Below, piece after piece: positions 1 to 7,556 of a stretch of DNA of 64,000 bases. Below the pieces are notes generated by a model that was given only the letters and a program-made list of their open reading frames with translations, was not told the DNA's origin and made no database searches. Source of the DNA: an uncultured Pseudomonadota bacterium (GTDB taxonomy: Bacteria; Pseudomonadota; Gammaproteobacteria; Steroidobacterales; Steroidobacteraceae); assembly GCA_903879335.1 (NCBI GenBank), contig CAIRLC010000010.1:62001-126000 (forward strand), read 5' to 3'. Every line of letters begins with the position of its first letter. Position 1 is the first letter of the stretch. Both the position numbers and the translations under genes were made by a program.

Positions 1-261
1 CATCGCAAGACCGAGGTTCGCCGTGGTTTGTCCCGATTGCCCAGGCTGGTTCAGCATGGGAGTGGGTGGGTTCAAGACACCGCGAGGATCATAGGATGAT
101 GGGTTCGACAGGCCGAGCGAGCAGTTGTCGCACATCGAGAATTCGTCTTTCGCGAAGCCGTTCAGCTCGATGTCGCCGAATTTAACGGCCTGCGCGCTAC
201 CCGCGCCGAGGGTCGTCGCTACAACGAGAGCGATGACGCTTCTAAATTTTGCTGTGGTCAT
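1..261 (-). CDS. Partial exported protein, N-terminus only (possible outer-membrane protein)
   Basis: An open frame starts at the ATG at 261 and runs off the left edge of the window, giving 87 residues. A GGGAG ribosome-binding site lies about six bases upstream. The first 25 residues are a typical Sec signal peptide ending in A-Q-A. The mature start reads VKFGDIELNGFAKDEF and is followed by a C-D-N-C pair. The short alternating start is the style of outer-membrane beta-barrel proteins, but I do not recognise the family. It lies 35 bases downstream of the GH17 gene on the same strand and is probably co-transcribed with it, so a role in glucan-fragment passage across the outer membrane is possible but only inferred. 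Confidence 0.6.
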   Translation of the reverse strand, partial: MTTAKFRSVIALVVATTLGAGSAQAVKFGDIELNGFAKDEFSMCDNCSLGLSNPSSYDPRGVLNPPTPMLNQPGQSGQTTANLGLAM

Positions 262-296
262 GACTGTCTCCCGATTCATACGTCGCTCTGGGGGCA

Positions 297-1931
297 TCAT
301 GGGTAGTACCCGGCGCCGTCATAGACGGGGTTGTTGCACACATCGCCCGCGGGTGTGCCGCATAGCGCATAGCGCGCGGTGCGCGAGGCATCCCACAAGC
401 CCCAACCATCGTCCGTACCTTTCCACGCTTCGTCGAAGGCTTCAAAGTAGAAGATGGACACGGGGCCCGTGCCCGCGGCTTGCCAGCCATTCAGCAGATC
501 GAGGTACCATTTCTGGTTGATCTGATTGGCCGTGAACAATTCGATCAACGAGTTGCCGTTCGTCTGTGTGGCCTTCCAACCGGTTTCACCGATCACGATC
601 GGCAATGAGTTGCCGATGGTCACCGTATTGCCGTTGATATCGCGATAGAGGTAGTTCGCCACACTGTTGTAGCTCGTCACCGCATTTTGCAGCGAGGCGT
701 TCATCATAGCGACCGCACGTCCAGGCCCCGTGGCGACACTCAACTGCTGCCAGTCCCAGCGACCGGCATTGCTCAGCGGATAGGTGTGGATCGAGACGAA
801 GTCGAGCAGGGGCAAGACGAGGTCCGGCTTTTCACCCGATGACGTGAGGCCTGCATAGAACGTGTAGTCATCATCCGCCGTGACCGCTTGCTGCACTTGG
901 CCACGCACCGTGAGGACGTAGCTGGCTAAACAGGAGGCTGGCAGGTTACCGGCGAATGAGGTTTCGTTGCCGATGCTGACCGATACGACATTGCTGTAAG
1001 CGTTGGCCAACGAAATGGCTTTGTTGATCTGTGATTGATTCACCGAGTCGACACAGGACGCTGGCGCACCCTCGAGGTAAATGCCCAGTTGGAAGCGCAT
1101 CTCGGGGTAATTCGACTGAGCCAACGAGATGATCTTCTGCGCGACGTTGTCAGAACCGAAGAGGCGCAAGAGATTAAAACCCGCCGTATGCAGGAGCGAC
1201 AAATCCTGCAGCACGGCGTCATCGGTCGGCATTTCACCCACGCCCGGTCCGCCCGAGCGATAGGCGCTGTAAGCCACGGCCTTGCCGGTGCGATAAATCG
1301 CGGGCAGCGGGCGACGGACGAAGGCCGAGCAATTGACAGACACCGAGGTCACGGCGCCAGAGGCGGTGCCTGAACCGTTGGTGACCGAGCACAGCTCGCC
1401 ATTGGGTGGCGTCTTGACGGTGACCGCGTAAGCGCCGCCATCGTGGATCTTCTGGGCGAAGGTGAACGAGCCGTCTGCACCCACCGCCAAATCGTTGGCG
1501 CCATTATTTTGTAGGACGACGATGCCACCGTTGAGGCCGGTGGCGGCGCCGCCGACCGTGACGTCGGGTAAACAAGTGACGGCGACGTTCGTGACGTTAA
1601 AGGCGGCGGCGCCGGTGCCGCCACTCGTGACCGAACAGACGGCCCCTTCGGGCTGCGTTCGTATCGTGACGGCATATTGGGCGTTCGGAGCGATTTTCAG
1701 TGCGAAGGTGAATGCGCCGTTCGCACTGACCGTGAGTGGGTCGCCACCGTTATTGGCAAGCACCACGCTGCCGCCATTCAGACCCGATACGGTGCCACCG
1801 ATCGAGACGTAGGAGGCGTTGTTCGACCAATTCTGCGAGCCGCCGCAGCCGGTGAGGGCGAGGCCCAGGCCGACGATCGACAGCCAGCGATGGCGGCGGA
1901 GTAGGGGGAGGACTTGATTCATTGCATTCAC
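297..1931 (-). CDS. GH17 beta-1,3-glucanase lipoprotein with two N-terminal repeats
   Basis: A 544-residue protein. A lipobox (LTGC, Cys29) marks it as a lipoprotein. Residues about 40-115 and 125-200 are two copies of a small beta-sandwich repeat, each containing a G-LNGG-VVL-NNG pattern. The C-terminal part is a glycoside hydrolase family 17 barrel: the acid/base is Glu323 in SIGNE and the nucleophile is Glu449 in IGETGW. GH17 enzymes cleave beta-1,3-glucans such as laminarin. A second ATG three codons in could be the true start, as no strong ribosome-binding site separates them. The gene is divergent from the LacI-family regulator, with the shared operator about 150 bases upstream, so glucan-responsive control is likely. 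Confidence 0.85.
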   Translation of the reverse strand: MNAMNQVLPLLRRHRWLSIVGLGLALTGCGGSQNWSNNASYVSIGGTVSGLNGGSVVLANNGGDPLTVSANGAFTFALKIAPNAQYAVTIRTQPEGAVCSVTSGGTGAAAFNVTNVAVTCLPDVTVGGAATGLNGGIVVLQNNGANDLAVGADGSFTFAQKIHDGGAYAVTVKTPPNGELCSVTNGSGTASGAVTSVSVNCSAFVRRPLPAIYRTGKAVAYSAYRSGGPGVGEMPTDDAVLQDLSLLHTAGFNLLRLFGSDNVAQKIISLAQSNYPEMRFQLGIYLEGAPASCVDSVNQSQINKAISLANAYSNVVSVSIGNETSFAGNLPASCLASYVLTVRGQVQQAVTADDDYTFYAGLTSSGEKPDLVLPLLDFVSIHTYPLSNAGRWDWQQLSVATGPGRAVAMMNASLQNAVTSYNSVANYLYRDINGNTVTIGNSLPIVIGETGWKATQTNGNSLIELFTANQINQKWYLDLLNGWQAAGTGPVSIFYFEAFDEAWKGTDDGWGLWDASRTARYALCGTPAGDVCNNPVYDGAGYYP

Positions 1932-2078
1932 CGTCGTTACCTGCAGGCGGGCTTCATCAGAGCCGCGTCAGCCTCACAGGTCAACGGTCACTACTGTGCC
2001 CTTATTTGACCCCCAAGGCTTCCGCGGGCCGCCGTCACCGGTCAAGCCGTTGGGGCTTGAAGGCGAGCGACCGATTTG

Positions 2079-2090
2079 GAAAGCGCTTTC
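2079..2090. promoter_or_regulatory. Probable LacI-family operator, copy 1
   Basis: GAAAGCGCTTTC is a perfect 12-bp palindrome with a central CpG, the usual form of LacI/GalR-family operators. Three further outward base pairs (TTT/AAA) flank it after one mismatch. It lies between the divergent GH17 gene and the LacI-family gene. The identical 12-mer recurs at 4163-4174. Confidence 0.7.
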
Positions 2091-2193
2091 AAAAGTAGCG
2101 AAACGGTCTGGACTTTGTCAAATGCATGTTGAGCGTGGAGCGGAGTAAGATAGCCGGGCCCGGTTCAGCCGGCGGGCGTCTAGGGAGTGGGCA

Positions 2194-3249
2194 ATGGCAA
2201 CGGGTCGTAAGGCGACAGGCAAAAAGGCCGCGGCCACGTCGGTTCCCGACGGTGTCGTGACCCTGGAGATGGTGGCGGAGGAGGCGGGAGTGTCCCCGAG
2301 TACCGTCTCCCGTATCTTGAATGGCACCGCCAAAGTGCGCGAATCAAAGGTGCGTGCGGTCCGCGCGGCCATCTCGAAACTGCAGTTTCAGCCGAATCCG
2401 GTCGCGCGCTCGCTCGCTCGCGGGCGCTCCATGAGCGTCGGGGTCGTTATTCAAGCCATCGATTCGCCGTTCTACGGCGAGGCTTTGGCCGCGATTGAAA
2501 AAGGCCTGTTTCGTGCCGGGTACTCGGTCCTGTTCCTGTCCGGTCACTGGCGTGAGGACGACGAGCGCCGCTGCGTTGAGCATCTGCTCGCCCGTCGGGT
2601 CGAGGGCATCATTCTGGTCACGAGCTGTCTGCCAGACGCGGAACTCGTGCGGCTGGCCAAGCAAGTGCCGATCGTGCTGACCGGTCGCTCCATTGAGGCT
2701 GAACGCTCCTACAGCATGGACGCCGATTCGACCCCCGGTGCGCGCCTCGCCACCGAGTATTTGATCGGGCAAGGCCATCGCAAGATCGCCTTTATTGCTG
2801 GCCCAGCCGATCACCCGGACTCCCAGCAGCGACTGAATGGGTACAAGGCGGCTTTAGCGAACGCCAAGATCGCTTATTCGGCCAAGCTCGTGGTCCCCGG
2901 GGACTATACGGATGGCGGCGGACACCTCGCGATGAACCGGCTCTTGGACTCGAAGTCCGAGTTCACGGCCGTGTTCGCCGCGAATGACCAGATGGCCTAT
3001 GGCGCGATGCTGGCCTTGCACCGACGCGGTTTGCGGGTGCCGCAGAATGTTTCGGTTGTCGGCTTCGATGACCTGCCCACGTCGTCTTACATCATTCCGC
3101 CGCTGACGACGGTGCACCGATCCATCAACGAGTTAGGCGAGGCTGCGGCTGAAGCGATGATCGACCTGTTGGATGGTCGCGTGCCGGTCTCCAAGCAGTC
3201 GAGTGCCACCTTGGCGATTAGGGAGTCCACCAAGCCGCTGCGCCACTGA
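2194..3249 (+). CDS. LacI-family transcriptional regulator of the glucan locus
   Basis: A 351-residue regulator. After a basic, Ala-rich leader of about 20 residues comes the LacI helix-turn-helix (VAEEAGVSPSTVSRIL) and hinge helix (NPVARSLARG). The rest is a periplasmic-binding-protein-like effector domain with the usual GFDDLP motif near the C-terminus. GGGAG sits seven bases before the ATG. It probably represses the flanking glucanase genes until a beta-1,3-gluco-oligosaccharide binds, and the palindrome upstream of its own gene suggests autoregulation. The effector is inferred from the neighbouring GH17, GH16 and GH1 genes, not from the sequence of the binding pocket. Confidence 0.88.
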   Translation: MATGRKATGKKAAATSVPDGVVTLEMVAEEAGVSPSTVSRILNGTAKVRESKVRAVRAAISKLQFQPNPVARSLARGRSMSVGVVIQAIDSPFYGEALAAIEKGLFRAGYSVLFLSGHWREDDERRCVEHLLARRVEGIILVTSCLPDAELVRLAKQVPIVLTGRSIEAERSYSMDADSTPGARLATEYLIGQGHRKIAFIAGPADHPDSQQRLNGYKAALANAKIAYSAKLVVPGDYTDGGGHLAMNRLLDSKSEFTAVFAANDQMAYGAMLALHRRGLRVPQNVSVVGFDDLPTSSYIIPPLTTVHRSINELGEAAAEAMIDLLDGRVPVSKQSSATLAIRESTKPLRH

Positions 3250-3251
3250 GT

Positions 3252-4106
3252 TCAGGGGTGGTGCTGGTCGCGAAGGAAAGCCTCGAATGGCGGATGCCAG
3301 CTGTCTGCGTTGCGATTGAAAATGAAGTGCCCATTGTTTTTGTCGGCGGGCAATTCGATAAATTGATCTGCGTGGCCGGGATGGTGCCAAGCGTCAAACC
3401 AGCGCCGAGGCCAGCTTGGCCCCCAAAAGCGGTCGTTGGCGCTGAATAAAAAGAGTGCCGGTACCTGTGCCGTAGCCCCGAGATCGTGCAGTTCCCGTGA
3501 CAGCGCGAGCGGATCGCACGGCGCATCGACGTGACGCAAGGAGTCGCCCCCATCGCCGCCCGCCACATTGACCACTGCCGATAATCCCGGCGGCGGGTCC
3601 GCGGCGAGGGCCAGGGCGATGAGTCCGCCGAAGGAGTCGCCGATGACGATAGCCTCGTGGGGGTTGGCCCACGGCGCCGATAAGGCATGGGACATGACCG
3701 CCTTCATTTCGGCTGCGGCAGCCCGCAGCGCAGCATGCGGCGCTTTATGGTCACAGGGTCCGGTGTCCTCAATATTCGGGCCAGCAGCGATGCCGTAGCC
3801 GATTCGGGTCGGGATGAGTACGGCGTAGCCGCGAGCGGCGAGATAGCGGGCATTGGCGGGAAAATCAACGCGGCCCATCCGTTGGTTTTCAAGGGCATCG
3901 ACCCCCCGGCCATGGATAATTAACGCAAGTGAATGCCGGCGCTGATCATCCGGGCGTACCAGGAGTACGGGTACCGTTGCGTCGATCGAGATCGGCAGTA
4001 CGCCGTGCATTGGGACATGGATCGTCTCCTCGATCACGGCGGCGCAAGCCGCCGCTGCGTGAAGACCGCCTAGCCAGAAAACCATCAAAGTCCATAAGCG
4101 CGACAT
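3252..4106 (-). CDS. Exported alpha/beta hydrolase (dienelactone hydrolase-like)
   Basis: A 284-residue protein, taken from the ATG at 4106 because this start gives a clean signal peptide (hydrophobic stretch ending in A-C-A). A start at 4190 is open but would bury that signal. The nucleophile elbow is GDSFGG with Ser158, and a C-terminal H-F-I-F segment can supply the catalytic His, as in alpha/beta-hydrolase esterases. It ends two bases from the end of the LacI-family gene (convergent). Its start is only about 57 bases from operator copy 2, so it probably belongs to the glucan regulon. It may remove an acyl group from the polysaccharide or its fragments. The substrate is unknown. Confidence 0.75.
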   Translation of the reverse strand: MSRLWTLMVFWLGGLHAAAACAAVIEETIHVPMHGVLPISIDATVPVLLVRPDDQRRHSLALIIHGRGVDALENQRMGRVDFPANARYLAARGYAVLIPTRIGYGIAAGPNIEDTGPCDHKAPHAALRAAAAEMKAVMSHALSAPWANPHEAIVIGDSFGGLIALALAADPPPGLSAVVNVAGGDGGDSLRHVDAPCDPLALSRELHDLGATAQVPALFLFSANDRFWGPSWPRRWFDAWHHPGHADQFIELPADKNNGHFIFNRNADSWHPPFEAFLRDQHHP

Positions 4107-4162
4107 GCCGTGATCGTAGCGTAGGCGTTGACATACGGGTCGGGCTTTGTGGTACTTTCCAT

Positions 4163-4174
4163 GAAAGCGCTTTC
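4163..4174. promoter_or_regulatory. Probable LacI-family operator, copy 2
   Basis: This 12-mer, GAAAGCGCTTTC, is identical to the one at 2079-2090. It lies between the divergent alpha/beta hydrolase gene and the lipoprotein-GH1-GH16 operon, 64 bases upstream of the lipoprotein start. The position suits control of both transcripts by the LacI-family protein. Confidence 0.7.
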
Positions 4175-4237
4175 TTGATTTAAGGCGCACGGTTAGCCAT
4201 TTAAATAATTGCGCGCGGTTCCAGGGGGTCCCAATCC

Positions 4238-5098
4238 ATGAACGCCATTGATCGTAAGTCGTCGAGCCGAATCACCGGTCTACTGGCTGCTGTGGCGGTT
4301 TTTGTTGCCGCCTGTGGTGGCGGTGGAGTGACGCCTGCGCCGTCTAGCGGTGGTGGTGGGACCGGCGGCGGTGGCGGCACGGGCGGTGGTGGTGGGACCA
4401 CGGTCAGTGCATCGCCGTACATTTTATTTGCCTCGAACTACGTCGCTTACAACGCGCAGACGAATGGTGCCTACTTGCACTCCATTCAGGGCGGCGACCT
4501 CTATGCCGGTTTTGGGGGTAGCTACGCCTATGGGTGCTACTCGGCTTCGCAGGGCGACATGGACCGCACGCAGTTGTATATCGTCCAGGCGCAAGCCGAT
4601 GGTGATGGCAATTGCAATGCGACCTCGTCGACAGCGCCGACTGCGGCCGGTGACTATGCGTTCGTGGCCGTTAAGGCGCCAGCCAGTAACGCAGCCGGCG
4701 TCACGTCAGTTCCGCCGGTCGATATTAGCCAGGCCAGCACCTTGTTGATCCAGATGGGTAATACCGTGACGCCCGATGCCATCCATGGCAATGCGAAGGT
4801 GTTCACGATCGTGCTCACGAACGATCCACAGGGTAACGGCTCGTCGGGCAACGCAACGGCCACCTGCAGCTATGATCAGACCCTTGCGACCATCGGTGCC
4901 GGCGGCCCGTCTGCGCTTGGCGTTCTCAACTATGCCATTCCGTTGGCCTCGTTTACCTGCTCGCCGGGTTCCATGTCGACCCTGCAGACGAGCGGGATTA
5001 CCTCGGTGGCCGTGAAGTTCACGGGAGACAAGAATCCAAGCGCCGTGGCCGGTGAATACGACACGATCGCGTTGGGCTACATCGGCTTCATGAAGTAA
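4238..5098 (+). CDS. Lipoprotein with Gly-rich linker, possible surface glycan-binding protein
   Basis: A 286-residue protein. Its lipobox is VAAC with Cys26, followed by a Gly/Thr-rich flexible tether of about 30 residues. The remaining roughly 220 residues look like a beta-sandwich with several Cys residues and a Gly-rich surface. It is the first gene after operator copy 2 and is followed 62 bases later by the GH1 beta-glucosidase. A lipid anchor, flexible linker and beta-sandwich at the head of a glucan operon suggest a surface protein that binds the glucan. I do not recognise a named carbohydrate-binding family, so binding is inference. A G-run upstream of the ATG can act as ribosome-binding site. 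Confidence 0.7.
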   Translation: MNAIDRKSSSRITGLLAAVAVFVAACGGGGVTPAPSSGGGGTGGGGGTGGGGGTTVSASPYILFASNYVAYNAQTNGAYLHSIQGGDLYAGFGGSYAYGCYSASQGDMDRTQLYIVQAQADGDGNCNATSSTAPTAAGDYAFVAVKAPASNAAGVTSVPPVDISQASTLLIQMGNTVTPDAIHGNAKVFTIVLTNDPQGNGSSGNATATCSYDQTLATIGAGGPSALGVLNYAIPLASFTCSPGSMSTLQTSGITSVAVKFTGDKNPSAVAGEYDTIALGYIGFMK

Positions 5099-5160
5099 AC
5101 GCCATCTGACGTTGAGCATTGACGCTTAAGAAGAATTAGAACAAGGAAGACAGCGGGTCT

Positions 5161-6573
5161 ATGAGCGCCAATCCTGATGAGCAACTGGCACCCACGCCGC
5201 TCGATCCTGAGCGCTTGGCCCGCAAATTCCCCTCAGACTTTATCTGGGGGGTCGCGACCAGCGCCTTCCAGATCGAAGGGACGGTGCCCGGCGATGGCCG
5301 TGGTGATTCGATCTGGGATACGTTTTGTGCGCGGCCCAGCGTTATTTTGGATGGCAGCGACGGCCGTGAAGCCTGTCAGCACTTAACGCGCTGGGAGGCC
5401 GATCTTGATCTGATCGCCTCGCTCGGGATCTCGAACTACCGTTTTTCGATCAGTTGGTCACGGGTGCAGCCAGAGGGGCACGGCGCGTGGAATGACGCTG
5501 GTCTTGCCTTCTACGATCGTCTTGTGGATGGCATGTTGGCGCGTGGCATCCAACCGCACGCGACCTTGTACCACTGGGATCTCCCGGAAGCCTTGCAGCA
5601 ACTGGGTGGTTGGCAGTCTCGAGAGACCGTGCAGCGCTTTGTCGACTATGCGCGACGCATGGGCCAACTCTTAGGTGATCGGGTCGCGACCATCGCGACC
5701 CATAACGAGCCGTGGGTCGTTGCGACGCTTGGCCACCAGCAGGGCATCTTTGCGCCTGGGTTGCGTGACCGTCGAGCGGCCATGCAGGTCTCGCATCACC
5801 TGTTGCTGTCCCACGGTCTTTCGCTCAGTGCGCTCCGAGCGGACGGAGTGCCGGCGAAACTCGGCATTGTGCTCAATCAAGCGCCGGTGCATCCAGCGAC
5901 TGCGTTAGTCGAAGATCGGGTGAAGGCCCAACTCGACGATGGCGAGTTGGTCCGTTGGTATATGGATCCGTTGCTGAAAGGCGGCTATCCTCAAGATGTG
6001 CTCGATCATTTAGGCGCTGATGCCCCTGACGTGCAGTCGGGCGATCTTGAAGCTATCGGTGTGCCGCTCGATTTTCTGGGTATCAATTACTACACCCGTA
6101 ATATCGCGATCGCCGACGGGACCTATGACACCCGGACTAGTGGGCTTGAACTGACCGATATGGGTTGGGAAGTGTATCCCGCGGGGCTGACCGAACTGCT
6201 GATGCGCCTGCAACGCGACTATCGCTTGCCGCCGGTCTACATCACCGAAAATGGCGCAGCCTATGCAGATCGCTTCGAGGGTGGCGCGGTTCAGGATGCC
6301 GCTCGCGTGGGCTATCTGGGCTCGCACATTCAGGCTGTTGCGACCGCTCGTGACGCCGGCGTTGACGTGTGCGGGTATTTTGCCTGGAGCCTGCTCGACA
6401 ACTTTGAGTGGGCGCATGGTTACACCAAACGGTTCGGGATCGTGCACGTAGACTATGCGACGCAGGCGCGAACGCCTAAGGCCAGCGCCTTTTGGTACCG
6501 AGATCTGTTGAAGGCCTTCCGAGAGCGTAAGGGTGGGATCGTACGGCGTGTCCAAAATCGCGAGCAGCCCTGA
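5161..6573 (+). CDS. GH1 beta-glucosidase
   Basis: A 470-residue cytoplasmic enzyme of glycoside hydrolase family 1, close to the normal family length. The family signatures are clear: FIWGVATSAFQIEG at the N-terminus, acid/base Glu183 in THNEPW, and nucleophile Glu363 in ITENGAAY. There is no signal peptide. It should release glucose from short beta-linked oligosaccharides such as laminaribiose after import by the GPH symporter downstream. It stands second in the operon that starts at the 4238 lipoprotein. The GH16 gene begins 10 bases after its stop codon. Confidence 0.93.
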   Translation: MSANPDEQLAPTPLDPERLARKFPSDFIWGVATSAFQIEGTVPGDGRGDSIWDTFCARPSVILDGSDGREACQHLTRWEADLDLIASLGISNYRFSISWSRVQPEGHGAWNDAGLAFYDRLVDGMLARGIQPHATLYHWDLPEALQQLGGWQSRETVQRFVDYARRMGQLLGDRVATIATHNEPWVVATLGHQQGIFAPGLRDRRAAMQVSHHLLLSHGLSLSALRADGVPAKLGIVLNQAPVHPATALVEDRVKAQLDDGELVRWYMDPLLKGGYPQDVLDHLGADAPDVQSGDLEAIGVPLDFLGINYYTRNIAIADGTYDTRTSGLELTDMGWEVYPAGLTELLMRLQRDYRLPPVYITENGAAYADRFEGGAVQDAARVGYLGSHIQAVATARDAGVDVCGYFAWSLLDNFEWAHGYTKRFGIVHVDYATQARTPKASAFWYRDLLKAFRERKGGIVRRVQNREQP

Positions 6574-6583
6574 GTGTTTTGGA

Positions 6584-7501
6584 ATGGATAATGCGCAGGC
6601 GAGTCAATCAGCGCATGTGTCGGGCTGGGATTTGCTCTGGTCCGATGACTTCGATGGCGCCGACTTGGATCGCACGTACTGGGAAGCGCAGTTCGGTAAC
6701 GGATTCCATGACCCACGCGCAGATCAATGGGTCCCAGGTTGGGGTAACGGGGAATTACAGTATTACACCGACGCGCCGGAGAACTTATTCCTGCGCGACG
6801 GCTGTCTTGTGATTCGAGCGGTTGCGCAAGAGCGCGAAGGATGCCCATACACCTCGGCCCGGATTCGGACTTTCTCGTCGGCCGGACACGCTCTCTTTTC
6901 ACAGGCCTACGGGCGGTTTGAGTGTCGTGCGCGTATCACGGCAGGGCAGGGCCTGTGGCCCGCCTTCTGGCTATTGCCGACCGATGAGCGCTATGGCGGC
7001 TGGGCCGCGTCGGGCGAAATCGATGTGCTCGAGGTCGTCGGTGCGCGTCCGCAGGAAATTCTGGGCAGTATCCATTTTGGCGCTACGTGGCCGCATCGCG
7101 ATCATCGGACGGTGATTCATCAGTTCCCGGACCGCGGTACTGCGGAGGCCTTTCACGTTTACGCCGTGGAATGGGATCCCGGCGTGATTCGGTGGCTCGT
7201 GGACGGTCAGGTGTACGCCGAGCAGACCTTTTGGTGGAGCGCGAGTGGACGCGGTTCGGAGGGCGGTCTCGCGCCGAAGACGGCCGATGACCTCAATCCA
7301 TGGCCTGCACCTTTTGATCAACCATTTCATATGGTCTTGAATCTTGCCGTTGGCGGTGGCTTGCCGGGACCCCCGGACCCTTCAACACCGTTTCCAGCCG
7401 AGTTTGTGATCGATTACGTCCGGGTCTATGCGCGAGCAGGTGGTTTATTGCCACTGGCTTCGCCGGGACCGGGTGAGGTGCCTTACGCAGGGATTGGCTG
7501 A
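6584..7501 (+). CDS. GH16 beta-glucanase (laminarinase type) without signal peptide
   Basis: A 305-residue protein that is almost entirely a family 16 catalytic domain. The active-site signature is GEIDVLEVVG, with Glu145 as nucleophile, Asp147, and Glu150 as acid/base, matching the E-x-D-x-x-E pattern of endo-beta-1,3-glucanases. I chose the ATG at 6584, which leads into MDNAQASQS. An in-frame ATG at 6533 overlaps the GH1 gene but adds no signal peptide either. Most bacterial laminarinases are exported, so the missing signal is odd. The enzyme may work in the cytoplasm beside GH1 or leave by another route. Confidence 0.88.
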   Translation: MDNAQASQSAHVSGWDLLWSDDFDGADLDRTYWEAQFGNGFHDPRADQWVPGWGNGELQYYTDAPENLFLRDGCLVIRAVAQEREGCPYTSARIRTFSSAGHALFSQAYGRFECRARITAGQGLWPAFWLLPTDERYGGWAASGEIDVLEVVGARPQEILGSIHFGATWPHRDHRTVIHQFPDRGTAEAFHVYAVEWDPGVIRWLVDGQVYAEQTFWWSASGRGSEGGLAPKTADDLNPWPAPFDQPFHMVLNLAVGGGLPGPPDPSTPFPAEFVIDYVRVYARAGGLLPLASPGPGEVPYAGIG

Positions 7502-7556
7502 TGCACGCTTGCATCGCACTGCTGCTGAGGCGGACCGAATTTTTGAGGGTACAGTT

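Noticed and set aside
2115-2151. TTGTCA and TAAGAT as a promoter for the LacI-family gene
   Set aside because: The spacing of 25 bases is far too long, and the alternative TTGAGC is too close (11 bases).
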